Positions 1 through 8,594 of a stretch of 56,615 nt of DNA are shown piece by piece. The notes under the pieces are model-generated. The model did not search any database and had not been told where the DNA came from. It was given only the letters and a program-made list of their open reading frames with translations. Positions within the stretch are counted from its first letter, which is position 1. Each line of letters begins with the position of its first letter. Source of the stretch: Streptomyces bicolor (GTDB lineage: Bacteria; Actinomycetota; Actinomycetes; Streptomycetales; Streptomycetaceae); contig NZ_JOFS01000043.1 in NCBI RefSeq assembly GCF_000719285.1, positions 1-56,615 of the forward strand. Direction: 5' to 3'. Made by a program: the position numbers and the translations under genes.

Positions 1-1
1 C

Positions 2-727
2 ACAGGCGGCGTACTCCTCCCGTTCTTCGCCTTCATGACGTTCCTCATCGCCGTACCCACCGGCGTGAAGTTCTTCAACTGGATCGGCACCATGTGGAAC
101 GGCTCGCTGAGTTTCGAGACACCCATGCTCTGGGCCTTCGGCTTCCTGGTCACCTTCGTCTTCGGCGGTCTGACCGGCGTCATGCTCGCCTCACCGCCGC
201 TGGACTTCCCGACGTCCGACACCTATTTCGTCGTCGCCCATTTCCACTACGTCATCTTCGGCACGGTGGTGTTCGCGATGTTCGCCGGATTCCACTTCTG
301 GTGGCCGAAGTTCACCGGCAGGATGCTCGACGAGCGCCTGGGCAAGATGACCTTCTGGACGCTGTTCATCGGCTTCCACGGCACGTTCCTCGTCCAGCAC
401 TGGCTGGGTGTGAACGGAATGCAGCGCCGGATTCCGGACTATCTGGCGGTGGAGGGACTGACGCCGCTCAACTCACTGTCGACCGTCTTCTCGTTCGTGC
501 TCGGGGCTTCCCTGCTGCCGTTCTTCTACAACGTCTGGAAGACCGCGAAGTACGGCAAGAAGGTGGCGGCCGACGACCCGTGGGGCTACGGCCGCTCGCT
601 GGAATGGGCCACGTCCTGCCCACCGCCGCGCCACAACTTCCTCACCCTGCCGCAGATCCGTTCCGAATCTCCGGCGTTCGACCTCCATCACACCCCCGCG
701 CCGGAGAGGGAGTTGACCACGCTGTGA
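2..727 (+). CDS. ctaD: cytochrome c oxidase subunit I, C-terminal part
   Basis: The 5' end lies outside the window; the frame is open from base 2 and closes at a TGA at 725-727. The product is the C-terminal part (about 241 residues) of the haem-copper oxidase subunit I, an integral membrane protein of the aa3-type terminal oxidase that reduces oxygen and pumps protons. Visible signatures are the [10 protein letters not shown] block and the HFHYVIFG segment in a membrane helix, where family members carry the haem-ligating histidines, followed by the FHFWWPK helix end. The polar tail after the last helix (CPPPRHNF) is also typical. The next gene overlaps it by GTGA, so the two are probably co-transcribed. 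Many Streptomyces carry a second ctaD copy away from the main cta cluster. No subunit II or III gene is visible here, so this could be such a paralogue. Confidence 0.9.
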   Translation, partial: TGGVLLPFFAFMTFLIAVPTGVKFFNWIGTMWNGSLSFETPMLWAFGFLVTFVFGGLTGVMLASPPLDFPTSDTYFVVAHFHYVIFGTVVFAMFAGFHFWWPKFTGRMLDERLGKMTFWTLFIGFHGTFLVQHWLGVNGMQRRIPDYLAVEGLTPLNSLSTVFSFVLGASLLPFFYNVWKTAKYGKKVAADDPWGYGRSLEWATSCPPPRHNFLTLPQIRSESPAFDLHHTPAPERELTTL

Positions 728-1047
728 GCATCACGGACAAGTTCCTCAACGACATCGAGGGGCATCTGCTGCTCGCCGCGACCCGCGAGGAAGGCCGAAC
801 GGCCGCCGCCCGTTTCAGCGCACCGCTGCACTGGCTGACGGATGCTCAGCGGGACGAGGTGGAGCGGCGGTTCGAGGCGGAGTACCTCGCACTCGCCCGC
901 GGCTCCTGGCAGCACACGGCGGAGCGTGCCGGGAGACTGCGGGACGAGTACGAGGCCGTGTACCGCGAGCTGCGGCGCCGTCTGCTGGCCGGCTGGCTGC
1001 TGACCTGCGCCGTGGCGTTCGCCGTCCTGGTCGCGTGCCTCGCCTAG
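724..1047 (+). CDS. small hypothetical protein with one C-terminal membrane helix, coupled to ctaD
   Basis: A 107-residue protein starting at a GTG that overlaps the ctaD stop (GTGA), which implies translational coupling. The first 85 residues are charged and helical (many Glu/Arg, e.g. [14 protein letters not shown]). The end is a single hydrophobic helix ([21 protein letters not shown]) that runs to the stop. I do not recognise a family. The position suggests a small membrane partner or accessory of this oxidase copy, but that rests on context alone. The stop is 7 bp from the stop of the convergent alpha-galactosidase gene. Confidence 0.7.
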   Translation: MSITDKFLNDIEGHLLLAATREEGRTAAARFSAPLHWLTDAQRDEVERRFEAEYLALARGSWQHTAERAGRLRDEYEAVYRELRRRLLAGWLLTCAVAFAVLVACLA

Positions 1048-1054
1048 GCGCGCG

Positions 1055-3019
1055 CTAACTCACCGTCCACTTCTGGTTGTTCTGCCCGTTGCAGGCCCAC
1101 AGCACCAGCTTCGTGCCGTTGGCCGTGGCCGCGCCGTAGGCGTCGAGGCAGAGCCCGGCGTTGACGTTGGTGATGGTGCCGTCGCCGTTGAGGTTCCACT
1201 TCTGGTTGTTCTGGCCGTTGCAGTCCCAGATGACGACCCTGGTGCCGTTGGTGGTGCCGCGGTTGTAGGCGTCGAGGCACTTGTTGCCGTACACCACCAG
1301 TTCCTTGCGGGTGCTGTGGTACTGCCACACCTGGTTCTGGCCGCCGTTGCAGTCCCACAGTTGGGCGTCGGTGCCGTTGGCGATGGTGTTGTCGTTGATG
1401 TCCGCGCAACGGCCGGACCCGGTCCCCGTGATCAGCGTGCCGTTCCTGCCGGGCAGCGGTCGTACGACGATGCCTTCGAGCGTCGGAGCGCCGGAGAAGG
1501 AGATCGTGTTGGTGTCGCCCTTGAAGAGGGAGACGTTGACGGCGATGTTGCCGGGGCTCGAGCCGGTCGGCGGGAAGGAGACCTTGGTGGAGGTCTGGCC
1601 GTTGACGGTGAGAGTGGCGGTCCGGGCGGTGGAGGTGTTGTTGGTGTAGGAGACCTCGACCGTCTTCAGACCGGCGCTTTCGGCGGCCACCCCGGAGAAG
1701 CTCGACGTGCCGTTGTAGGTGCTCGTGGACTGCTCGGTGCCGCCGGTGACGGTGAGCAGCACGGAACCGCCCGCCGGGACGCTGGTGGTGTAACTGGTGC
1801 CGGTGGTGGCGACGTTCTGGCGGGCCCACAGGTCGCGGACGGTCGCGGAGGCGTTCGTCAGGCCGAGGTCGGACCAGCGAACGGTCATGTTCTGGGTGGA
1901 CGAGGTGCGGTTGAGCAGGACGACGGCACGGTTGCCGCTGCCGGTCAGGACCTTGCCGTAGACCTGGAGGCCGGAGGTGTCCTCGGCGACCCTGACGCCC
2001 TGGAGGCCGCGCGGGTCCTGGTCGACGGCGATGACCTCGGGGTTGGTGAGGATGCTCGTCGTCTCGGCGGTGAGGGTGGTGAGGTCGAGGCCGGCTAGGA
2101 GCGGGGCGCCGGAGATCGCCCACAGGCTCATGTGGCTGCGGCTTTGGGCGGCGGTCAGGCCCGTCATGCCGACGACCATCATGTCGGGGTCGTTGTAGTA
2201 GCCCGTGTGCTGGGCCGTGGGGTGGATGTTGCGGTCGAAGGCGGTCAGGACGTTGCCGTACGACGGTGTGCCGCCGTGGAAGAAGATGTCCGTGTTCGTG
2301 CGCCACATCGGGCCCATGCCCGGGGCCCAGTTCCAGGGGTTGGAGTAGCCCCAGTTGCACAGGGAGAGGGCGAGCGGGCGGCCGGTGGTGGCGGTCGCGG
2401 CGGCCACCGCGTCGCTGATCGCCTGGTAGGTCGTCTTCGGGTCGAGGCCCTCGGCGTCACCGCCGCACCAGTCGACCTTCACGAAGTCGAAGCCCCAGCG
2501 CGAGAACTGGAGCATGTCCTGCTCGTAGTGGCCCTCGCTGCCCGAGCCGGGCGCGGCCGGGCGGCCGGTCGGGAAGTAGTAGCCGCAGCCGTCCTTGCCG
2601 GCGTCGGTGTAGATACCGGCCTTGAGGCCCTTGCTGTGGATGTAGTCGGCGATGGCCTTCATGCCGCCGGGCCACTCCGCCTCGTCGACGGTGATGTTGC
2701 CGGCACTGTCCCGGGTGCCCTGCCACCAGCCCTCGTCGATGTTGATGTACTCGTAGCCGGCCTCCGGCAGACCCGCCGCCACGAACGCGTCGACCTGCCG
2801 CTTGATGACGTTGTGGTCGACCTTCGCGGCGAACGCGTTCCAGGACGCCCAGCCCATGGGCGCGGTGGGCACCGCTATGTGGCGGTTCGTCGTCGCCGCC
2901 CGGGCCGGGGCGGGCTCCGCGAACAGCAGGGCCGCCGACGCCGCGAGCGCCAGGACGAGGGCGCGTAGGACCGCGGATCTGAGGCGGCGTACGGGATTCA
3001 TTCGAGGTGGGGGATACAT
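1055..3019 (-). CDS. secreted GH27 alpha-galactosidase with ricin-type carbohydrate-binding domain
   Basis: A 654-residue secreted glycosidase expected to remove terminal alpha-galactose from oligo- and polysaccharides. The signal peptide occupies about residues 1-41 (RRLR charge, hydrophobic core, ending PARAA). The GH27 barrel follows: MGWASWNAF near 55, YINIDEGWW near 91, KVDWC with the presumed nucleophile Asp183, and RTNTD with the presumed acid/base Asp244. A beta-sandwich of CBM35-like character (about 430-520) precedes a C-terminal beta-trefoil with three QxW-type repeats (NQVWQYH, NNQKWNLN, NNQKWTVS). I chose the ATG at 3019 because TTAGGAG sits about 6 nt upstream. An in-frame ATG at 3001 has no such site, and the frame extends without start signals to 3175. 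It is divergent from the glycosyltransferase at 3202. Confidence 0.93.
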   Translation of the reverse strand: MYPPPRMNPVRRLRSAVLRALVLALAASAALLFAEPAPARAATTNRHIAVPTAPMGWASWNAFAAKVDHNVIKRQVDAFVAAGLPEAGYEYINIDEGWWQGTRDSAGNITVDEAEWPGGMKAIADYIHSKGLKAGIYTDAGKDGCGYYFPTGRPAAPGSGSEGHYEQDMLQFSRWGFDFVKVDWCGGDAEGLDPKTTYQAISDAVAAATATTGRPLALSLCNWGYSNPWNWAPGMGPMWRTNTDIFFHGGTPSYGNVLTAFDRNIHPTAQHTGYYNDPDMMVVGMTGLTAAQSRSHMSLWAISGAPLLAGLDLTTLTAETTSILTNPEVIAVDQDPRGLQGVRVAEDTSGLQVYGKVLTGSGNRAVVLLNRTSSTQNMTVRWSDLGLTNASATVRDLWARQNVATTGTSYTTSVPAGGSVLLTVTGGTEQSTSTYNGTSSFSGVAAESAGLKTVEVSYTNNTSTARTATLTVNGQTSTKVSFPPTGSSPGNIAVNVSLFKGDTNTISFSGAPTLEGIVVRPLPGRNGTLITGTGSGRCADINDNTIANGTDAQLWDCNGGQNQVWQYHSTRKELVVYGNKCLDAYNRGTTNGTRVVIWDCNGQNNQKWNLNGDGTITNVNAGLCLDAYGAATANGTKLVLWACNGQNNQKWTVS

Positions 3020-3060
3020 GCGGCTCCTAAGTGCGGGAGGGAGGCCGATGGATTCGATAT

Positions 3061-3081
3061 TTCGAACACAATTCGGAACAC
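3061..3081. promoter_or_regulatory. short direct repeat in the alpha-galactosidase upstream region
   Basis: Two near-identical half-sites, TTCGAACAC (3061-3069) and TTCGGAACAC (3072-3081), lie 42-62 bp upstream of the alpha-galactosidase start in an A/T-richer stretch. This could be a regulator site for sugar control. No promoter hexamers are clear, so the call is tentative. Confidence 0.25.
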
Positions 3082-3201
3082 CGAACGCGTGGCGCCGAAA
3101 GTAGAGCCACGCGGGGGTGAAGTCAACGCACGGGGCAGACCTGAAGTCGCCCTGTCCCCCGGTCGGTTGGCACACCGGACCGCCGGCGCCGCCATACTGG
3201 G

Positions 3202-4428
3202 ATGGTGCGCGTAGTGATCATGACGGCGGGCTCCCGGGGCGATGTGGCCCCTTACACCGGCCTCGGGCACGCTCTGTCCCGGGCCGGACACGAGGTCACC
3301 CTGGTCACGCACGGCCGCTTCGAACGGCTCGTGGCAGGGTCGGGCGTCCGCTTCCATCCGCTGCCGGTGGATCCGCGGGCGGAGCTGGAGTCCGCGCGCG
3401 GACAGCGCCTGCACCGGAGCGCGACCGGCGTGGGCAAGCTCGTGCGCGTGATGGAGATGGCGCGTGCCCTGGCGGGGCGGATGACGGACGAGATGCTGAC
3501 GGCCGCGCGGGCCGGCGACGTCCTGCTGCTGGCGGCCTCCACCGCACCGCTGGGGCAGGCCATCGCCGAGGGCCTCGCACTGCCGAGCATCGAGCTCCCG
3601 CTGCAACCACTCGCTCCCACCAGGGAGTTCGGGCCACCGATGCTCGGCGGCCGTTCCTGGGGAGGCCTCGGCAACCGCGTCGCCGGGCACGGCGTGAACC
3701 TGGCCGTCGAGCGCGTCTTCTCGGCGGCCGTACCGGATGCGCGGGCGAGGCTCGGGCTGCCTCGACACGCAACGCGCGGCTCCCGAAGGGGACGGACACT
3801 GCACGGCTTCAGCCCCCTGGTGGTGCCGCGGCCACGTGACTGGTGCCCGGACCTGCAAGTGGCGGGTTACTGGTGGCCGTACGACGGCGAGGCTCAACTC
3901 CCCGCCGGGCTACTGGACTTCCTGGACTCGGGTCCACCGCCGGTTTTCGTTGGCCTGGGCAGCGCCACCGTGCCCGATCCGGCCGGGCTGAGCGCGGAGG
4001 TAGTGGGCGCGCTGCGGCGGGCCGGTCTGCGCGGGGTCATCCAGCGGGGGTGGGGCGGGCTGGAGGCCACCGGGAACGACGTCCTGACCATCGACGACGT
4101 ACCGCACTCCGCGCTGTTCCCGCGCATGGCCGCCGTGGTCCACCACTGCGGTGCGGGCACGACCGCGGCCGGACTGCGCGCCGGGGTGCCGGCCGTTCCC
4201 GTGCCGATCCAGTTCGACGAAGGGTTCTGGGCCGGCCGCCTGGTCGCGCTCGGCGTGGCACCCGGGGCCGTGCCGCTGCGGCGGTTCTCGGCCGGCGCAC
4301 TGGCGACGGCCCTACGGCAGGCGACCGGCGATCCGTCCTACGCTCGACGTGCCCGGTCTCTGGCCGAGGGGCTGCGGGCCGAGGACGGGGTGGCTCCGGT
4401 CCTGGATGCCGTGAACCGGCTCGGCTGA
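3202..4428 (+). CDS. MGT/UGT-type glycosyltransferase (GT1 family)
   Basis: A 408-residue soluble GT-B glycosyltransferase of the kind that moves a sugar from a nucleotide donor to a small hydrophobic acceptor (macrolide or sterol glycosyltransferase type). The N-terminal Rossmann half opens with GSRGDVAPYTGLG (residues 9-21). The C-terminal half has PPVFVGLGS, then the nucleotide-sugar signature around HHCGAGTTAAGLRAGVP and PIQFDEGFWAGRL. It is a clear paralogue of the gene at 6578-7777 on the other strand. No good ribosome-binding site precedes the ATG, so the message may be leaderless or the start uncertain. The acceptor cannot be read from sequence. Two hairpins follow at the stop codon. 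Confidence 0.85.
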   Translation: MVRVVIMTAGSRGDVAPYTGLGHALSRAGHEVTLVTHGRFERLVAGSGVRFHPLPVDPRAELESARGQRLHRSATGVGKLVRVMEMARALAGRMTDEMLTAARAGDVLLLAASTAPLGQAIAEGLALPSIELPLQPLAPTREFGPPMLGGRSWGGLGNRVAGHGVNLAVERVFSAAVPDARARLGLPRHATRGSRRGRTLHGFSPLVVPRPRDWCPDLQVAGYWWPYDGEAQLPAGLLDFLDSGPPPVFVGLGSATVPDPAGLSAEVVGALRRAGLRGVIQRGWGGLEATGNDVLTIDDVPHSALFPRMAAVVHHCGAGTTAAGLRAGVPAVPVPIQFDEGFWAGRLVALGVAPGAVPLRRFSAGALATALRQATGDPSYARRARSLAEGLRAEDGVAPVLDAVNRLG

Positions 4429-4469
4429 AGCCCCGTTCAGCCGGCTGACCCGGGCGGTCCCCACCGCCC
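4422..4469. terminator. two tandem hairpins between convergent genes
   Basis: CGGCTGAA (4422-4429) pairs with TTCAGCCG (4436-4443) across a 6-nt loop, including the stop codon of the glycosyltransferase. GGGCGGT (4452-4458) pairs with ACCGCCC (4463-4469) across CCCC. They lie between convergent genes, so probably terminate both. There is no T-tract, as is common in Streptomyces. Confidence 0.6.
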
Positions 4470-4480
4470 CGGAGACGACC

Positions 4481-5143
4481 TCAGGCCCCGGCCACCCGCG
4501 GATCCGCCGGCTGCAGAATGCCCAGGAGCAGCCTGACGAGTTCGTCGACGACCTCGTCGAGGGTCGCGTCCACCCACCCCGCGCTCCAGTCGTGCAGCAG
4601 GCCGTTGACGCTGCCGATGAACGCGGTCACGGCGAGGCGGTAGTCGCGGGGCGCCGCCTCCCCGCGGGCGACGGCCGCCGCAACCTCGGCGCAGACGAGG
4701 TCGATCCACCGGGCGCGGCGGGCCAGGCGCTGCTCCTCCAGGCGTGGGCTGACGCCGACGATCTCGACGAAGGTGATGCGGATGCGGCGCGGGTCGGCGG
4801 TGACGTTCGCGGCGTACGCGCGGAAGATCGCGGTGGCGCGTTCGGCGAGCGGCAGGTCCCCCGCCTTGGCCGCCACCGCCAGGACGGCCTCCTCCGACCA
4901 GCCGTTGACCTGGAGGTGGAGGGCGGCCAATACGTCCTCCAGGCTGCGGAACTCCTCGTAGAACTGACGGGTCGACAGCCCCGCGGCCTCGCTCAGCGCC
5001 GCGACCGTCGTACCCCGGTAACCGGGGCTGTCGCCGAACAACTGCAGCGCCGCGTCCAGGAAGCGGCGCCGCCGCTCGGCCTGTCGTTCCTCGGCCGACT
5101 TGCCGCCGTAGCGGCCGGTGGGCGCCTTGAGCCTGCCCGCCAC
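4481..5143 (-). CDS. TetR family transcriptional regulator
   Basis: A 220-residue regulator. The N-terminal helix-turn-helix domain (about 15-65) reads FLDAALQLFG, GTTVAALSEAAGLSTRQFYEEF, the standard TetR pattern; the rest is an all-helical ligand-binding domain with no recognisable ligand signature. I start it at the GTG at 5143 because GGAGG lies 5 nt upstream. The frame can be extended to a TTG at 5179, but that adds 12 residues of non-family sequence and has no ribosome-binding site. It is divergent from the secreted beta-propeller gene at 5327. A perfect inverted repeat in the shared intergenic region is the likely operator, so it probably represses itself and the propeller gene. Confidence 0.88.
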   Translation of the reverse strand: MAGRLKAPTGRYGGKSAEERQAERRRRFLDAALQLFGDSPGYRGTTVAALSEAAGLSTRQFYEEFRSLEDVLAALHLQVNGWSEEAVLAVAAKAGDLPLAERATAIFRAYAANVTADPRRIRITFVEIVGVSPRLEEQRLARRARWIDLVCAEVAAAVARGEAAPRDYRLAVTAFIGSVNGLLHDWSAGWVDATLDEVVDELVRLLLGILQPADPRVAGA

Positions 5144-5220
5144 ACTGTCCTCCCAGCACCTCGCCGACCCGACGGCCAATTTTGTCGTGTCCGCGGTCTT
5201 GTGGAGAAGGGCCCCCCTTC

Positions 5221-5264
5221 CTTACTTTTCAGTAAGTTGACTCTGAAACCAGTTGTGTTCAGAT
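5221..5264 (+). promoter_or_regulatory. probable TetR operator and abutting promoter
   Basis: CTTACT (5221-5226) and AGTAAG (5231-5236) form a perfect 6-bp inverted repeat with a TTTC spacer. Directly next to it is TTGACT (5237-5242) as a -35, and 16 nt on a weak TCAGAT (5259-5264) as a -10, pointing to the beta-propeller gene at 5327. Protein bound to the repeat would overlap the polymerase -35 contact. The divergent TetR gene starts at 5143. Confidence 0.5.
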
Positions 5265-5326
5265 CCCAGCGCTCCGCTTTTTGGCATGCCCCGCTCATGA
5301 CGCCCACCGAGAGGAAGGGAGCAGTC

Positions 5327-6577
5327 ATGCCTGCCATCAGACCCAGGCACCTGAGCTCCGTAGCCGCCGCCCTCGCCCTGACCGTCACCGCCCCGGCGGC
5401 CATCGCCACCGCCGCCGACTCCTCCGCCGCCCTGCGTGAGGTGATGTTCGTGGGCAACAACTGGGACGGCACCGCCGACGTCATCAAGTCCTCCGGTGAC
5501 TTCGCGAAGATCGGCCGTGTCAATGTCATTCCCGACAAGGACGCGCGGATGGCGGAGATCAACGCCGATCCGATCAAGTGGATCTACTTCATGGCGATCC
5601 GCAACAGCGTCGGCGAGGGCCACGACCAGTTCGTCGACGACATGTACTCCACGCCCGACGGCACGGCGATGGTCGTCTCCCGGCCGAGCTTCGCCGACGT
5701 CGTGTCCATCGACCTCGCGTCCGGCGACATCAACTGGCGTTTCTCCGTGTCCGGTTACCGCGCCGACCACATGGCGGTCTCTCCCGACGGCAAGCGGGTC
5801 GCGGTGTCGGCCTCGACCTCCAACACCGTGCATGTGCTGGACATCGTCACGGGCAAGGAGCTGGGCAAATTCGCGACCGGCGACAAGCCGCACGAGAACG
5901 TCTTCACCCAGGACGGCAAGTACATCTACAACATGGCGATCGGCGACGTGAACACGCAGACCGACGCCCCGTGGCTGGACTGGACGAAGGGCGACCGGCG
6001 CATCACGGTCGTCGACGCGACGACGTACCAGCAGGTCAAGGTCATCGACATGCGCCCGCGCCTGGACGCGATCGGGCTGACCGACTACTCCGACGCGGTG
6101 CGGCCGGCCGTGTTCTCGCCGGACGAGTCGAAGCTGTACTTCCAGGTGTCGTTCTTCAACGGCTTCTTCGAGTACGACCTGGCCACGGACAAGATCACCC
6201 GCACGAAGACCCTGCCGAAGAACCCGGCGACCAGCGACGACCGCACCACGTTCGTCAACGACTCACGCCACCACGGCATTTCGATGAGCCCCGACGGCAG
6301 CAAGCTGTGCGTCGCGGGCACGATGGACGACTACGCCACCGTGGTCAACCGCACCACCCTCCAGGAGGGCCCGCTGGTCACCGCCTCCAAGCCCTACTGG
6401 GCCACGGTCAGCGGCGACGGCAAGTCCTGCGTGGTCTCCGAGAGCGGCACCGACCAGGTCACGGCCATCGACTTCGCCACCGGCCGCAAGCAGGTCTCCG
6501 TCCCGGTCGGCGACCACCCGCAGCGGGTCCGGCTGGCCCATGTCCCGGCCGACTGGACGAGTCCGTCGGCCGGTTGA
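5327..6577 (+). CDS. secreted YVTN/YncE-like beta-propeller protein
   Basis: A 416-residue exported protein. A signal peptide covers about residues 1-34 (RPRHLSS, then an Ala/Val-rich core, ATAADSS). The rest is built of repeated blade-like strands: FADVVSIDLASGDINWRFSV, HMAVSPDGKRVAVSASTSN with VHVLDIVTGKELG, PAVFSPDESKLYFQ, GISMSPDGSKLCVAG, and VSGDGKSCVVSESGTDQVTAIDF. The SPDG turns are characteristic of YVTN/WD40-like propellers. No catalytic motif is visible; such proteins may bind ligands or act as dehydrogenase-like propellers. The ATG at 5327 has GAGGAAGGGA upstream. The gene is divergent from the TetR regulator. Its stop codon touches the stop of the opposing glycosyltransferase with no base between. 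Confidence 0.82.
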   Translation: MPAIRPRHLSSVAAALALTVTAPAAIATAADSSAALREVMFVGNNWDGTADVIKSSGDFAKIGRVNVIPDKDARMAEINADPIKWIYFMAIRNSVGEGHDQFVDDMYSTPDGTAMVVSRPSFADVVSIDLASGDINWRFSVSGYRADHMAVSPDGKRVAVSASTSNTVHVLDIVTGKELGKFATGDKPHENVFTQDGKYIYNMAIGDVNTQTDAPWLDWTKGDRRITVVDATTYQQVKVIDMRPRLDAIGLTDYSDAVRPAVFSPDESKLYFQVSFFNGFFEYDLATDKITRTKTLPKNPATSDDRTTFVNDSRHHGISMSPDGSKLCVAGTMDDYATVVNRTTLQEGPLVTASKPYWATVSGDGKSCVVSESGTDQVTAIDFATGRKQVSVPVGDHPQRVRLAHVPADWTSPSAG

Positions 6578-7777
6578 TCAGCCCAGGGCCTTCAGCACCG
6601 TGCCCACCCCGTCCTCGGTCGCCATGTGCCGCGCGGCGACCGAGGCCGCACGGGCGTACGTCTGCCGCCGTACGGTCTGCGCGAGCGCGTCGGCGAGCCG
6701 CTCGGCGGTGAGGGACGCGAAGGGGATCGGTGCGGTGGCCGCGCCGATCGACGCCAGCCGTCCGGCCCAGAACGGCTGGTCCGCCGTCACCGGCACCGGG
6801 ATCGCGGGGGCTCCGGCGCGCAGGGCCGCCGCCGAGGTGCCCGCCCCGGCGTGATGGACCACCGCGGCCACCCTCGGGAACAGCAGCGTGTGCGGCACGT
6901 CGCCGATGGTCAGGACGTCGTCGCCGTCGGCCGCGAGCCCGGCGCTGCCCGACTGCACGATGCCGCGCAGCCCGGCCCGGCGCAGCGCCCGGACGGCGAT
7001 CTCGCTCAGCCGCTCGCCGTGCCCGGCAGCCATGCTGCCGAAGCCGATGAACACCGGGCGCGCTCCCACCGCGAGGAAGTCCTCCACCTCGCCGGGCAGC
7101 CGACGGTCCGGGCCGACGTACGGCCACCACGTGCCGACGACGTCGAGTTCCGCGCGCCAGTCGGACGGGCGCGGCACCAGCGCCGTACTGAAGCCGTGCA
7201 GGACGGGCCGGTGCGCCCGCTCCTGTCGGCGGCGCATCTCGGACGGAGCCAGCGGTGGCAGGTCCAGGCGGCGGCGCAGCTCGGTGACGGCCTCGGTGTA
7301 GACGCGGTCGGCCATGCGCAGCGCGAAGCGCCCGGCGGCGCGGTTGCCGAGGCGGCCGAGGGAGCAGGTGCCCATGACGTTGGGCGGGAAGTCGCCGGTG
7401 GGAGCGGTCGGCTGGAGGTGGGCGCCGAGGGTCCGGATGCCCAGGGCCTCGGCCACATGCCAGCCGAGCGGAGCCGTGGTGGCCGACAGCAGGAGCAGTT
7501 CCGTGCCCGGGTCCACCGCGTCGGCGAATCCCTGACCGAGTTCGGTGACGAACGCGGCGGCGGTGCGCATCAGTTCACGTCTGCTCGCGACTGCGCCCTG
7601 GGCCTGCGGGCGGCTGGGCAGACTTCTGAACTCCAGGCCGGCCTCTCGTACAAGGGGCGCGAAGGCGTCCGTTGTCGCCAGGGTGACGTCGTGCCCGGCC
7701 TCGCGCAGGCCCGCTCCCAGGCCCGTGTACGGAGCCACGTCACCTCGCGATCCGGCGGCGGCGATCAGGATCCTCAT
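6578..7777 (-). CDS. MGT/UGT-type glycosyltransferase, in operon with MerR regulator
   Basis: A 399-residue GT1-family enzyme, paralogous to the gene at 3202-4428. It has the same N-terminal ITAGSRGDVAPYTGLG-type motif (here IAAAGSRGDVAPYTGLG), the mid-protein LHGFSTALVPRPSDW block, PVFIGFGSMAAGHGERL, and the donor-binding HHAGAGTSAAALRAGAP. It should transfer a hexose to a small lipophilic acceptor; macrolide glycosyltransferases of this type inactivate antibiotics. Its ATG overlaps the stop of the upstream MerR gene (ATGA), so the two are co-translated. The stop lies directly against the stop of the convergent propeller gene (TGA|TCA at 6575-6580), leaving no room for a terminator. Confidence 0.86.
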   Translation of the reverse strand: MRILIAAAGSRGDVAPYTGLGAGLREAGHDVTLATTDAFAPLVREAGLEFRSLPSRPQAQGAVASRRELMRTAAAFVTELGQGFADAVDPGTELLLLSATTAPLGWHVAEALGIRTLGAHLQPTAPTGDFPPNVMGTCSLGRLGNRAAGRFALRMADRVYTEAVTELRRRLDLPPLAPSEMRRRQERAHRPVLHGFSTALVPRPSDWRAELDVVGTWWPYVGPDRRLPGEVEDFLAVGARPVFIGFGSMAAGHGERLSEIAVRALRRAGLRGIVQSGSAGLAADGDDVLTIGDVPHTLLFPRVAAVVHHAGAGTSAAALRAGAPAIPVPVTADQPFWAGRLASIGAATAPIPFASLTAERLADALAQTVRRQTYARAASVAARHMATEDGVGTVLKALG

Positions 7778-8562
7778 CCGTCCTCCTCACGGTGCGCCCG
7801 GCGGGCCGCGTTCGCGTGGACGGCCTTGCAGAGATAGGCGGCGAGGCCCGGCCGCTGCTGCGACGGCGGTACGACGAGCGCGAAGGCGCGCGGATCGGCG
7901 GCGAAGTCGTCCGCGATGCGCCGGTGCATGTCGGGCGGACAGCTGGTGAACCAGCGGGCGATGTGCAGCCGGTGCTCCTCCGCGAGATCCATGGCCCGGT
8001 CGCCGTCGGCGGGCTCCCGCTCGTCGAAGGCCGCGAGCAGTTCCACGCGCCAGGCGGCGGCCTCGCCCATGAGCTGCCGCCAGTCCTCCTTGGTGTGGGC
8101 CGCGGCGCGGGCCATCGACTCCTGGTGCCCGGCCGAGTGCTGCCACTTGAGCTGGGCCTCGGTGGCGTAACTGAGGTCGAAGTCGATCTCCCCGAAGACC
8201 TCGAAGCGGTCCTCGGGTGTCAGTTCGACGCCCGTCCGCTGTACCTCTATGGCCTGCTCGGCCACGTCGGCCAGCCGCTGGAGCCGGCCGATCTCCTCGC
8301 CCAACTGCCGCAGCCGCGCCCGGAGATGTTCCAGGGCGTTCGCCTGCGGATCCTTCAGGATCTCGGCGATCTCGTCGAGGGAGAAGCCCAGTTCGCGGTA
8401 GAAGAGGATCTGCTGGAGCCTGACCAGGTCGGCGTCGCCGTACAGCCGGTAACCGGCGCCGCTGCGGCCACTGGGCGAGAGGAGTCCCGCCCGGTCGTAG
8501 TGGTGCAGCGTGCGCACGGTCACCCCGGCGAAGGCCGAGACCTGCCCCACGGAGTAGCTCAT
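7774..8562 (-). CDS. MerR family regulator with TipAS-like drug-sensing domain
   Basis: A 262-residue protein. The N-terminal MerR winged helix (residues 1-72) has YSVGQVSAFAGVTVRTLHHYD and GAGYRLYGDADLVRLQQILFYRELGFSLDEI, then a dimerisation coiled coil (about 75-115). The C-terminal half resembles the TipAS antibiotic-binding domain of TipAL (WRQLMGEAAAW, LAEEHRLHIARWF, then GLAAYLCKAVHANAARRA), which in Streptomyces senses thiopeptides and other drugs. I cannot tell the ligand. It overlaps the downstream glycosyltransferase by 4 bp, so an inducer may switch on that enzyme. A MerR-like imperfect palindrome lies in the promoter spacer upstream. Confidence 0.88.
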   Translation of the reverse strand: MSYSVGQVSAFAGVTVRTLHHYDRAGLLSPSGRSGAGYRLYGDADLVRLQQILFYRELGFSLDEIAEILKDPQANALEHLRARLRQLGEEIGRLQRLADVAEQAIEVQRTGVELTPEDRFEVFGEIDFDLSYATEAQLKWQHSAGHQESMARAAAHTKEDWRQLMGEAAAWRVELLAAFDEREPADGDRAMDLAEEHRLHIARWFTSCPPDMHRRIADDFAADPRAFALVVPPSQQRPGLAAYLCKAVHANAARRAHREEDG

Positions 8563-8594
8563 TCACCTGCCCTTTCGTCGGGTACAGCGTGCAG

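Noticed and set aside
3167..3198. TTGGCA and CATACT as a promoter of the glycosyltransferase at 3202
   Set aside because: The spacing is 20 bp and the -10 would lie only 3 bp from the start codon; not convincing.
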